Shown here one piece after another: positions 1 through 6,490 of a stretch of 19,349 bases of DNA. Each line of letters starts with the position of its first letter. The stretch's first letter is position 1. The position numbers were made by a program, and so were the translations under genes. The notes beneath the pieces are model-generated. The model was given only the letters and a program-made list of their open reading frames with translations. It ran no database searches and was not told where the DNA came from. Source of the DNA: Pseudomonadota bacterium (GTDB taxonomy: Bacteria > Pseudomonadota > Gammaproteobacteria > Steroidobacterales > Steroidobacteraceae); assembly GCA_021850555.1 (NCBI GenBank), contig JAJZLX010000270.1, positions 1-19,349 on the forward strand. Direction: 5' to 3'.

Positions 1-1
1 G

Positions 2-130
2 AACCTGATGGCGCTGTTGTACACGGGAGTGATGGTGTTCATCGTCATCGGCGGCTCGCTGTGGATCATGCACCACCTGTACGTCAACATGGTGCCGCAC
101 GCGAGCATGCACGGGCGGGTGTGGAACTGA
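2..130 (+). CDS. cyoD: Cytochrome bo3 ubiquinol oxidase subunit IV, C-terminal end (partial)
   Basis: Only the last 42 codons and the TGA stop lie in the window; the 5' part is off the left edge. The translated end has a hydrophobic helix followed by GSLWIMHHLYVNMVPH, which matches the C-terminal signature of CyoD (E. coli ends GSIWIMWNLNYNMMMH, from memory). CyoD is the small membrane subunit of the proton-pumping quinol oxidase, thought to help assemble the copper site of subunit I. It is normally the last structural gene of cyoABCD, so the rest of the operon should lie to the left. About 12 extra residues after the NMV motif make this version slightly longer than E. coli's. The family call is fairly safe although it rests on a short stretch. 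Confidence 0.85.
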   Translation, partial: NLMALLYTGVMVFIVIGGSLWIMHHLYVNMVPHASMHGRVWN

Positions 131-160
131 CATCCTCACCGCGCCGTGAAGGGCGGGATG
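131..160. repeat. Imperfect palindrome resembling an IS200/IS605-type element end
   Basis: Directly after the cyoD stop, the sequence folds into a hairpin. The stem pairs 139-142 with 153-156 and 144-145 with 151-152, with G143 bulged and the loop GTGAA. The flanking CATC (131-134) pairs with GATG (157-160). The pattern CATCCTC-CCGC-CC-TGAA-GGGCGG-GATG is typical, from memory, of the subterminal hairpins of IS200/IS605 (tnpA/tnpB) elements. No transposase remains beside it. It could instead be the cyo operon's 3' hairpin, but no T-run follows. Confidence 0.4.
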
Positions 161-169
161 CCCGGGGAG

Positions 170-192
170 CTACGCGCCATAGGCGCGCGTAG
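170..192. repeat. Short inverted repeat (8-bp stem, 7-nt loop)
   Basis: CTACGCGC (170-177) is the perfect reverse complement of GCGCGTAG (185-192), with the loop CATAGGC between. It lies between the element-like palindrome and the first recognisable codons of the arfB remnant. No T-tract follows, so I do not call it an intrinsic terminator. It may be part of the same element end or a transcript-end hairpin for cyoD. Confidence 0.4.
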
Positions 193-510
193 ATTCGCTC
201 CATCTGCGATTCGACATCGCCGCATCATCGCTGGCCGCGGCGTATAAGGAGCGGCTGCTGCGCTTGTCCGATCAGCGCATTGCCAAGGACGGTGCACTGA
301 TTGTCAAGGCGCAGCAATGCCGTATCCAGGAGCGCAATTGCTCCGCCGCACTCGGGCGACTGGCGCAGATCATTTGCCGTGGTGTGGTGCAGCCCGAAAA
401 GCGTATCGCAACGAAGCCGACCGCGGGCGCTCGGCGTCGGTGCCTCGATGCCGAAACGCGGCGTGGTGGCCTCAAGGCATCGCGTCGCAGCCTCGATGAG
501 CAGACCGAGG
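192..510 (+). pseudogene. arfB: 5'-truncated arfB (yaeJ) peptidyl-tRNA hydrolase remnant
   Basis: Read in the frame of position 192, the translation contains HLRFDIAASSL, YKERLL, KDGALIVKAQQ, QERN and AALGRLAQII, then a basic tail with KPT and LDAETRRGGLKA. These match, in order and spacing, the second half of ArfB/YaeJ, which rescues stalled ribosomes by hydrolysing peptidyl-tRNA (E. coli: HLRFDIRASSL, YKERLL, DGVIVIKAQ). The catalytic GGQ domain that should come first is absent: an in-frame TAG at 180-182 lies just upstream, and no GGQ coding is visible in the other frames there. Normally conserved Tyr and Arg positions read Cys (KAQQC, ERNC), which fits decay. No stop occurs at the expected end; the frame runs on antisense to the GntR gene, so the 3' boundary is approximate. 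The deletion point coincides with the IS-like palindrome. Confidence 0.75.
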
Positions 511-542
511 CGCAGCGAGTGTGTTTGTGCTGCACCCGATTC

Positions 543-1277
543 CTATCGTACCGCCGCTCTGGGGTCGCGCGCCTGTTCGAAGAACTCGCCGTGCTCGCGC
601 CGATATTGCTGATAGCGCTCGCTGGTGGCGCGGATGTCGGCGACCACGGCGCTTTCGGCTTCCGCGGGGCGGTGGGCGCGGATGGCTTCGAGGATTGCGC
701 GGTGCTGGCCGACGGCGCCGCGCTTCACCTTCTCCGCGCCGAGCTCCACGAACAGGGCCACGGTGCACGGCCCGCAGCGCACCCAGAGAGGCTCGATCAG
801 CTCCATCAAGGTCGGCTGGCGTGCCGCCTGGTAGATGGAGAAATGAAACTCTCGATTCTTCTGGTTGATGAGCGTGGGTGAGCTCGAGGCGCGGGCGGCG
901 GAGAATGCCTGACCCGCCTCTTCGATGCGCCCGAGATCCTCCGCGGTGGCGCGATCCGTGGCAAGACGCGCCATACGCCCTTCGAGCAGCATGCGCGCCT
1001 CACAGATGTCCGCAAATTCCTCGGCCGACAACACCGGCACGCGCACCGACCGCGTCGGCAGCAGCTCTAGGACCCGCTCCACGGTCAGCTTCTGCAGCGC
1101 CTCGCGGACCGGCATGATGCTGGTGCCGAGGTTCTGCGCGAGCTCCCGTATGGTCAGCACCTGTCCGGGCTTGAACTCCGAGTGGATGAGCGCCCGGCGG
1201 ATGCGCAAGTACACGCGCTCCTGCAGCGTGTCGCGGGCGATCGGCTGCAGGGCGCTGAGCTCGGCTTTCGGGTCCAT
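543..1277 (-). CDS. GntR family transcriptional regulator, FadR/FCD subfamily
   Basis: A 244-residue DNA-binding repressor or activator. Residues about 17-82 form the winged helix-turn-helix (LQERVYLRIRRALI, then IRELAQNLGTS and PVREALQKL). Residues about 92-215 are the all-helical FCD effector domain, which usually binds a metal and an organic acid. FCD ligand positions seen here are Asn141 (of NREFH), His145 and His192 (QHRAILEAI); the usual third His reads Asp214 (VVADI), so metal binding may be altered. An ATG at 1310 or 1406 would lengthen the N-terminus, and the latter would overlap the upstream AraC gene. I chose 1277 because it sits just before a typical N-terminus and avoids that overlap. 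It is cotranscribed with the AraC-type gene (52-base gap). FCD regulators often bind short palindromes in neighbouring promoters; the two TGTGATCACA sites are the obvious candidates (inference). Confidence 0.9.
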   Translation of the reverse strand: MDPKAELSALQPIARDTLQERVYLRIRRALIHSEFKPGQVLTIRELAQNLGTSIMPVREALQKLTVERVLELLPTRSVRVPVLSAEEFADICEARMLLEGRMARLATDRATAEDLGRIEEAGQAFSAARASSSPTLINQKNREFHFSIYQAARQPTLMELIEPLWVRCGPCTVALFVELGAEKVKRGAVGQHRAILEAIRAHRPAEAESAVVADIRATSERYQQYRREHGEFFEQARDPRAAVR

Positions 1278-1329
1278 GGGAGTCGGCTCACGGTGAGTGG
1301 ATCGGGGCATGTCGGCTATCGCCTGGCGT

Positions 1330-1926
1330 TCAGCGGAAGGAGAGTCGGTACTGCATCGGGGAGGAGCCGCTCTTGGCATGGAAGAGGCGCGAGAAATACG
1401 CGGCATCCTGGAATCCGAGCTCGAGCGCGATCGCGCTCACCGGGGCGTCGGTGGCAACGAGGCGATGCTTGGCCTCGCGGATCAGACATGCGTGGATGAG
1501 TTGCACGGGCGAGGAGCCAGTCACTCGCACACAGGTGGCGCGCAGATGGCCCACGGAGACGTTGAGCGCGCGCGCATAGTCGGGAAGGCGCCAGCGCTCG
1601 CAACTGTGGGTGTCGGCCAGGCGAAGAAATTCGCTCACCAAGTGATCGGACTGCTTCCGCGGAGAGCCGCCGGCGTGCGCTGGCCATGAGGGGGCGCGCT
1701 CGAGCACGCGCAGCGCTTCCATCAGCAGAAGCTGCAGATGGGTCTCGACGGCGGTCGGTCGCGGCGCGGCGGCGAGCGCGAGTTCCCGGGTGAGGGCGGC
1801 GAGCGCCGATTCGAGGGTATGCCGCCCCCCCGGTGCCTGCGAAAAATCCAAGTCACCCTCCGGTTCGTCTATTGGTCGCGGCGCCGCCATCGCGCTATTG
1901 TGATCACAGAAACCGCTATTAATCAT
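1330..1926 (-). CDS. AraC-type transcriptional regulator lacking a complete sensor domain
   Basis: The last about 100 residues are a standard AraC double helix-turn-helix: LPDYARALNVSVGHLRATC, then REAKHRLVATDAPVSAIALE, LGFQDAAYFSRLFHAKSG and SSPMQYR. At 198 residues it is well short of the usual about 290. The N-terminal part seems to keep only the helices that normally follow the cupin-like sensor (THLQLLLMEALRVLE). Start choice: ATG at 1926 has AGAGG six bases upstream; an internal ATG at 1890 lacks a ribosome site, and a GTG at 1941 is also possible. With the 1926 start, codons 3-30 lie over the promoter of the divergent S9 gene. It is probably an activator of that promoter and of the copy before the TonB receptor (inference). 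It could be a truncated gene kept for its DNA-binding domain, or a degenerating one, but the reading frame is intact and codon use is normal. Confidence 0.85.
   Translation of the reverse strand: MINSGFCDHNSAMAAPRPIDEPEGDLDFSQAPGGRHTLESALAALTRELALAAAPRPTAVETHLQLLLMEALRVLERAPSWPAHAGGSPRKQSDHLVSEFLRLADTHSCERWRLPDYARALNVSVGHLRATCVRVTGSSPVQLIHACLIREAKHRLVATDAPVSAIALELGFQDAAYFSRLFHAKSGSSPMQYRLSFR
1839..1919 (+). promoter_or_regulatory. Shared promoter/operator module, copy 1 (drives the S9 peptidase gene)
   Basis: Four boxes recur before the TonB receptor gene. Box A is GCGAAAAATCCAAGT (1839-1853). Box B is TTCGTCTATTGG (1864-1875). Box C is the palindrome TGTGATCACA (1899-1908). Box D is CCGCTAT (1913-1919). 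A weak sigma70-like pair fits: -35 TTGGTC (1872-1877), 18-base spacer, -10 TATTGT (1896-1901), which would start RNA near 1908, about 57 bases before the GTG start. TCCAAGT in box A and TCTATTGG in box B form a loose direct repeat 21 bases apart, as expected for an AraC-type activator next to a -35. Position of RNA start and regulators is inference. Confidence 0.7.
1899..1908. promoter_or_regulatory. Perfect 10-bp palindrome TGTGATCACA, putative operator (copy 1)
   Basis: It overlaps the proposed -10 element, where a bound repressor would block RNA polymerase. In context it reads TTGT-GATC-ACAG, which fits the TnGT...ACnA half-site logic of FadR/FCD-type GntR operators. The GntR gene two genes away is the natural candidate (inference). 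Confidence 0.6.
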
Positions 1927-1964
1927 TTTACGCCTCTGCACCGACGAAGGCGAGAGGAATCCCG

Positions 1965-4022
1965 GTGAAGAAGATCGCGAATGCCGCAGATGCTCCCGAG
2001 GAAGGCGCGCAACGCCTCACCGTGGCGCAGATCGGGAGCGCTCCGTTTCCATACGACCTTATTGCCTCCCCGCGCGAAGGCACCGTGGCTTGGGTCTACA
2101 ACGAGCGGGGAGCGCGGAACATCTGGATCGCGCGGCCCGGCGGCTCGCGGGCCTGGGCGGCCCGGCGGCTTACGCGATACATAGGGGACGACGGCAACAC
2201 TATCTCGGGCCTCGCCTGGAGCGGTGATGGCCAGACTCTCTTCTATACGCGCGGGGGCGTGTGGTGGAACGGAGAACTGCCCGTCAACCCCAGCAGCCGC
2301 CCGGAAGGTCCCCGCGGCGGCGGGGTATGGGCACTTCCGGTGGCGGGGGGGGCGCCGCGGCCGATCGGCGCAGGGTGGGCGCCCGCACCTTCGCCGAAGG
2401 GCGATACCATCGTCTTCCTGCGCGAGGGGCAACCGTGGGTGGGTCGGGCAAAGAGTACGACGAAAGTCCGGCCGCTCTTCGTCGACCGTGGGAGAGTGAG
2501 AGAACTCACCTGGTCGCCGGACGGCCGGCGACTTGCCTTCGTGAGCACGCGGGCGGCGTACGGCATTGTCGGTCTGTACGATTTCGCAGCTAAGTCGATC
2601 CGCTGGGTCTGCCCCGGGATCGATCAGGACTGCTATCCAACATGGTCGCCGGACGGACGGCGGCTCGCCTTCATCCGCACGCCCGCAGAACCGGAGGTGC
2701 CCTTCACCTGCCGCCGGGACGGCACGCCCTGGGAGATCTGGGTCGCAGATGCCACAACCGGCCGGGGGAGGGCGATCTGGCGCGCGAACCAGGGCGTCGG
2801 CAGCCGCTTCCGTCTGCTCTTCAACAGCAGAAGCAGTCTCTTCTGGGGCGCGGGCGACAATCTGATGTTTCCTTGGGAGACAGGCGGTTGGGTCCGCCTC
2901 TACCGAATCTCTGCGGCAGGCGGCTCGGCCGAGCCGCTGACCCCGGGAGAGTCGGAGGTTTTCGGTGCGACGTTGAGCGCGGATCGGTCGCGGCTGATCT
3001 ACTCGTCGAACGCAGGAGATCTCGACCGACGGCACATCTGGGAGCTGTCGCTTACGGGCGGCAGCCCGCGCCAGCTGACTTCAGGGGACGGTATCGAGGA
3101 CCTCCCGGTCATCGGAATGCGCGACTGGATCTTTGCTCTGCGTGGCGAGGCGCGTGTGCCGCTGCGGCCGATCGAGGTAACTGAAGGCGGGATGACCGAT
3201 CTCGCGCCGCGAGCCATTCCGGCCGACTTCCCCATGGCGGATCTCGTGGCGCCGCAGCTCGTCACCTTCCCGGCCGCGGATGGGCTCGTGATTCACGGAC
3301 AGCTGTTCGTGCCCAAGCGACGGGCGGGAAAGCGGCCGGCGGTGCTCTTCTTCCATGGTGGACCGACCGAGCGGCAGATGTTCGCGGCCTGGGATCCGTT
3401 CGAGACGCACTGTCACCTGTACGAGAGCTGTCAGTACCTCGCCAACCACGGGTATGAGGTGTTGTCGGTGAACTATCGTGGCGGCGCGGGCTACGGTTTC
3501 GAGTATCGCGAGTCGCCCGGCTTCGGCGCGGGCGGCGCGAGCGAGCTCGCGGACATCATCGGCGCCGCGAAGTACATGCAGTCGCGTCCCAGTGTCGATC
3601 CGAAGCGCCTCGGCGTCTGGGGAGGAAGCTATGGCGGACGCATGACTCTCCTCGCGCTCGCAGCGGCCCCGGAATATTTCGCCGCGGGAGTGAGCTATGC
3701 CGGCATCTACGACTGGCTCACCATGCCGGAACTCAAGTCACGGGGGAGTGCGATCGATGCGGTAACCGCGCGGCTCGCCCATGAATCAGGCGCGGCGGCT
3801 CGCGTGGAAGGTTGGCGTGCTCCGGTGCTGCTCATGCTGGCCGATGCGGACCCGATCGTCGCAGTCGACCAGACCCAGGCGCTCGCCGCCCGGTTGCGGC
3901 GGCAGGGGATCCCTGTCGACATTCTCATGATCCCGGACGAGGTGCACTTTCTGCTGCGCAGCGGCTCGTGGAACCAGGTGTTTACCGCGACCAAGGATTA
4001 CTTCGACCTGCACCTCGGGTGA
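1965..4022 (+). CDS. S9 family (prolyl oligopeptidase-type) serine peptidase
   Basis: A 685-residue enzyme that cleaves short peptides, often at proline or from the N-terminus as a dipeptidyl/acylaminoacyl peptidase. Residues about 25-400 form a beta-propeller with WD40-like repeats (LAWSGDGQTLFY, LTWSPDGRRLAFV, PTWSPDGRRLAFI). Residues about 425-685 are the alpha/beta-hydrolase domain: oxyanion FFHGGP, nucleophile Ser555 in GGSYGGR, Asp629 in ADADPIV and His661 in DEVHF. The start is GTG with AGAGG seven bases upstream. No signal peptide is visible (MKKIANAADAPEEG), so it is probably cytoplasmic, unlike the five S10 enzymes downstream. It has its own copy of the shared promoter and likely finishes peptides brought in by the downstream uptake system. 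The propeller N-terminus (FPYDLIASPREGTVAWVYN) follows the general S9 exopeptidase type rather than lasso-peptide isopeptidases. Confidence 0.93.
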   Translation: MKKIANAADAPEEGAQRLTVAQIGSAPFPYDLIASPREGTVAWVYNERGARNIWIARPGGSRAWAARRLTRYIGDDGNTISGLAWSGDGQTLFYTRGGVWWNGELPVNPSSRPEGPRGGGVWALPVAGGAPRPIGAGWAPAPSPKGDTIVFLREGQPWVGRAKSTTKVRPLFVDRGRVRELTWSPDGRRLAFVSTRAAYGIVGLYDFAAKSIRWVCPGIDQDCYPTWSPDGRRLAFIRTPAEPEVPFTCRRDGTPWEIWVADATTGRGRAIWRANQGVGSRFRLLFNSRSSLFWGAGDNLMFPWETGGWVRLYRISAAGGSAEPLTPGESEVFGATLSADRSRLIYSSNAGDLDRRHIWELSLTGGSPRQLTSGDGIEDLPVIGMRDWIFALRGEARVPLRPIEVTEGGMTDLAPRAIPADFPMADLVAPQLVTFPAADGLVIHGQLFVPKRRAGKRPAVLFFHGGPTERQMFAAWDPFETHCHLYESCQYLANHGYEVLSVNYRGGAGYGFEYRESPGFGAGGASELADIIGAAKYMQSRPSVDPKRLGVWGGSYGGRMTLLALAAAPEYFAAGVSYAGIYDWLTMPELKSRGSAIDAVTARLAHESGAAARVEGWRAPVLLMLADADPIVAVDQTQALAARLRRQGIPVDILMIPDEVHFLLRSGSWNQVFTATKDYFDLHLG

Positions 4023-4027
4023 GCCCC

Positions 4028-4046
4028 CCGGCCAGACGTCGGCCGG
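4028..4046. repeat. Hairpin after the S9 peptidase gene
   Basis: CCGGCC (4028-4033), loop AGACGTC, GGCCGG (4041-4046) starts five bases after the S9 stop codon and runs into box A of promoter copy 2. There is no T-run on the plus strand, so it may slow or protect the transcript end but is not a convincing intrinsic terminator. Read-through from the S9 gene into the downstream operon remains possible. Confidence 0.4.
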
Positions 4047-4126
4047 CGAAAAATCCAAGTATCCCAGGCGATTCGTCCATTGGCGAAACCACTAATCGAC
4101 GATACTGTGATCACAGCCGCCGCTAT
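4046..4126 (+). promoter_or_regulatory. Shared promoter/operator module, copy 2 (drives the TonB receptor/S10 operon)
   Basis: It repeats the four boxes found before the S9 gene: A GCGAAAAATCCAAGT (4046-4060), B TTCGTCCATTGG (4072-4083), C TGTGATCACA (4106-4115), D CCGCTAT (4120-4126). Offsets from the start of box A are 0, 26, 60 and 74 here, against 0, 25, 60 and 74 in copy 1, while the DNA between boxes is largely different. Proposed -35 TTGGCG (4080-4085), 17-base spacer, -10 TACTGT (4103-4108). RNA would start near 4115, leaving a leader of about 87 bases. This block conservation marks protein-binding sites rather than a simple recent duplication. Confidence 0.7.
4106..4115. promoter_or_regulatory. 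Perfect 10-bp palindrome TGTGATCACA, putative operator (copy 2)
   Basis: Identical to the palindrome before the S9 gene and at the same place, over the proposed -10. It extends to CTGTGATCACAG, a 12-base perfect palindrome here. Likely bound by the GntR/FCD protein encoded at 543-1277 (inference). Confidence 0.6.
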
Positions 4127-4136
4127 GACCGGCGGC
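4116..4136 (+). promoter_or_regulatory. Leader hairpin upstream of the TonB receptor gene
   Basis: GCCGCCG (4116-4122), loop CTATGAC, CGGCGGC (4130-4136): a perfect 7-bp GC stem at the proposed 5' end of the operon transcript. A hairpin at the very start of an mRNA can protect it from decay. No T-run follows. Function is inference. Confidence 0.35.
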
Positions 4137-4201
4137 TGCCCGACGTCGGGTTCGCTCGCGACATCGGCTACGAACTAGAACCATCATGCGGGGAGTGTGA
4201 C

Positions 4202-6457
4202 ATGCATGAATATTCGAACGGGCGCGTGACTGGCGGCGACCGCCGACTCTATCTGCTGCCGCTTTCGCTGGCGGCCCTGTGCGCCGTGGCGCACTCGCAA
4301 CGTGCTGCCGCGACCGCGACGACTCAGAGCACGCGCCCGGCGCCGCAGTTGAAGGAGATCATCGTCACTGCAGAGAAGCGCCCTCAGCCGCTCCTCGAGG
4401 CGCCCGTCTCGGTGACGGTCGTCTCCGGTCGCACGCTCGAGCGGCGTCACGAGGTCTCGATGGCCGACTACCTGGCGCAAATTCCCGGCATCTCCGTGCA
4501 GAACAACGGCTATGGGCAGATCGACTTCTCGATCCGGGGCATCGGTACCGATCCGAACCTCGCGCCCACCGTCGGCATCGAGGTCGACGGCGTGCCGGTC
4601 GGCTCGAGCACCGCGGCGGGCGATGCCGCCCTGAAGCCCGACATCGATCCGAGCGACATGGCGAGCATCCAGGTGCTGTACGGTCCGCAGGGCACCCTCT
4701 ACGGCGATAATGCGATGGGCGGTCTCATCGAGTTCACCACCATCAAGCCCAATGTCAATCGATTCTTCGGCCGCGTCGCGGCCGATGTCTCGAGCGTATA
4801 TTCCGGCGGCGTCGGCAGCGGGCAGCGGGGCATGGTGAATCTCCCGCTCGTCCGCGGCAAGCTCGGGTTGCGCATCACGGGCTTCGTGCGTCACGATCCG
4901 GGCTTTATCCATGACGTCGAGTCCGGACAGCACAACGTCAACGACGTTTCCGCTAAAGGCGGGCGCGTCGACCTGTTGTGGCGGATCTCGAGCAAGGCGT
5001 GGCTGCGCGTGAACGGGCTCGTCCAGGAAAACAATGCCAGCGGCGACCCCGAAGAGACCGTCAATTCCAACTATCAGTCGGTCTATGGGGACCTGAACGC
5101 CATCGGCCACGCCGGATTCAACGGCTTCAACAGCAAGTATGAGTTCTACACGGGAACGCTCTCCGTAAATCTCGGCTGGGCTCACCTCTTATCGCTGACC
5201 GGTTACAACAGCACGCAGTTCAATGCGAAGCTCGACCTCACGCAGGTGTTTGGCCCGATCTTCGGGACACCGCCGTTCGTACTCTATCCGTTGCTGCAGG
5301 CCGACAAAACAAACAAGTTCAGCGAGGAGATTCGTCTGACGTCCCCGTCCCACCGGCGCCTCGAGTGGCTCGGCGGGTTGTACTACACCCGCGAGTCTAC
5401 CACCTTCGCGCAGGCGCTTACCGCGTACGACACGTTAACGAACGGGCCGTTTCCGGGCTTCCCTACCTCGGTGCTGTCCGAGCCGCTCTTGAATCCCCCC
5501 ACGGATTTTCACGAGTATGCGGGCTATCTGACGCTGACGTATCACTTCACGCGGAAGTTCGACCTCCAGGCGGGCGGCCGGTACACGCGCGAGAACACGG
5601 ACATCCCGGAATCGAGCGCGACCGGACTTATCGCGGGGGCGCCGACTCCCGCCAGTCAGGAACGGGACACCGCCACGACATACATGGCCGCTGCCCGGTA
5701 CAAGATCACGCCCACCCAGATGGCGTACCTGCGCGTCGCCTCCGGCTTCCGCCCCGGCGGCAGCAATGGCGTGCTGCCCAACACTCCGCCAACCTACGGG
5801 CCAGACAAGACGGTCAACTACGAGCTCGGCTACAAGGCCTCGTACCTCGATCGACGGCTCGAGCTCGAGGCGGCGCTCTTCTACATCGATTGGAGCAACA
5901 TCCAGCTCGAGGTGCTGAATCAGTACGACGAAGGCTATACGGTCAACGGTGACAAGGCGAAGAGCGAGGGCGCGCAGTTCGACGGTCAGTATCTGCTGGG
6001 CGATGGATTCTCGGCGAGCCTAAACCTCACGTACACGGATGCCGGGATGGTCGAGGCGGGCCCGCCGAGCTCGGGCGCCGCGGCCGGCACTCCCCTGCCA
6101 TACGCCAACAAGTGGGGCGGCAGCTTCAGCTTGAAGAAGCGCTTCCCGGTGACGAAGCGCTGGCACGGCTCGGCGCAGGTGATTTATGACTACTTCGGCG
6201 ACCGCTATGGTCCCTTCAATTCCGTGCTGCCGCCCGCTCCCATGCAGCCACAGGTCTTCATTCCGGGTTACAGCACGGTGGACTTCCTGGCCCGCTTGAG
6301 CGACGGACGCTACTCGGTGGGCTTGTTCCTGCGCAATCTGACCGATACGCGCGGCTTCACCAGCCTTCAGTCGGAAGGTGGCGGCGGCAACGGCAATCTG
6401 CAGGGGACGATCATCACCCCTCGCACTATTGGTCTGTCGCTCGCGGCGAAGTTCTAA
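4202..6457 (+). CDS. TonB-dependent outer membrane receptor
   Basis: A 751-residue outer-membrane transporter that would import a substrate too large for porins, using TonB/ExbBD energy (not encoded here). Residues 1 to about 36 form a signal peptide. A TonB box (KEIIVTA, residues 51-57) precedes the plug domain: PVSVTVVSG, IPGISVQNN, FSIRGIG, VEVDGVP-type IEVDGVPVG, and VLYGPQGTLYGDNAMGG. The rest is a 22-strand barrel ending in Phe (LAAKF), the usual outer-membrane assembly signal. ATG at 4202 is preceded by GGGGAG; upstream in-frame sequence lies in the promoter or is antisense-like. It is the first gene of the operon and the S10 gene follows after 33 bases, so its substrate is probably the peptide-like compound the carboxypeptidases attack. 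The plug is of the broad iron-complex/sphingomonad type, and the family name does not tell the substrate. Confidence 0.93.
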   Translation: MHEYSNGRVTGGDRRLYLLPLSLAALCAVAHSQRAAATATTQSTRPAPQLKEIIVTAEKRPQPLLEAPVSVTVVSGRTLERRHEVSMADYLAQIPGISVQNNGYGQIDFSIRGIGTDPNLAPTVGIEVDGVPVGSSTAAGDAALKPDIDPSDMASIQVLYGPQGTLYGDNAMGGLIEFTTIKPNVNRFFGRVAADVSSVYSGGVGSGQRGMVNLPLVRGKLGLRITGFVRHDPGFIHDVESGQHNVNDVSAKGGRVDLLWRISSKAWLRVNGLVQENNASGDPEETVNSNYQSVYGDLNAIGHAGFNGFNSKYEFYTGTLSVNLGWAHLLSLTGYNSTQFNAKLDLTQVFGPIFGTPPFVLYPLLQADKTNKFSEEIRLTSPSHRRLEWLGGLYYTRESTTFAQALTAYDTLTNGPFPGFPTSVLSEPLLNPPTDFHEYAGYLTLTYHFTRKFDLQAGGRYTRENTDIPESSATGLIAGAPTPASQERDTATTYMAAARYKITPTQMAYLRVASGFRPGGSNGVLPNTPPTYGPDKTVNYELGYKASYLDRRLELEAALFYIDWSNIQLEVLNQYDEGYTVNGDKAKSEGAQFDGQYLLGDGFSASLNLTYTDAGMVEAGPPSSGAAAGTPLPYANKWGGSFSLKKRFPVTKRWHGSAQVIYDYFGDRYGPFNSVLPPAPMQPQVFIPGYSTVDFLARLSDGRYSVGLFLRNLTDTRGFTSLQSEGGGGNGNLQGTIITPRTIGLSLAAKF

Positions 6458-6490
6458 GATTGATTTGACCTGAAGAACGGGAGGCGGAGG

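Noticed and set aside
264..881. A plus-strand 205-codon open frame as an intact gene
   Set aside because: Its first part is the arfB remnant; the rest is antisense to the GntR/FCD gene and has no arfB similarity, so it is not one real protein.
1899..1908. TGTGATCACA as a CRP/cAMP site
   Set aside because: CRP sites have TGTGA and TCACA separated by six bases; here the half-sites abut, which is the wrong spacing.
4046..4126. Promoter copy 2 as a relic of a duplicated araC 5' end
   Set aside because: Read on the minus strand it has a stop codon (TAG) in the corresponding frame, no matching start, and similarity to copy 1 ends abruptly at box A, with conservation limited to short boxes.
1965..6457. 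A lasso-peptide cluster (S9 isopeptidase plus TonB receptor plus GntR regulator)
   Set aside because: That gene set recalls proteobacterial lasso loci, but no precursor, B (protease) or C (cyclase) gene is present, and the S9 propeller N-terminus is of the general exopeptidase type.
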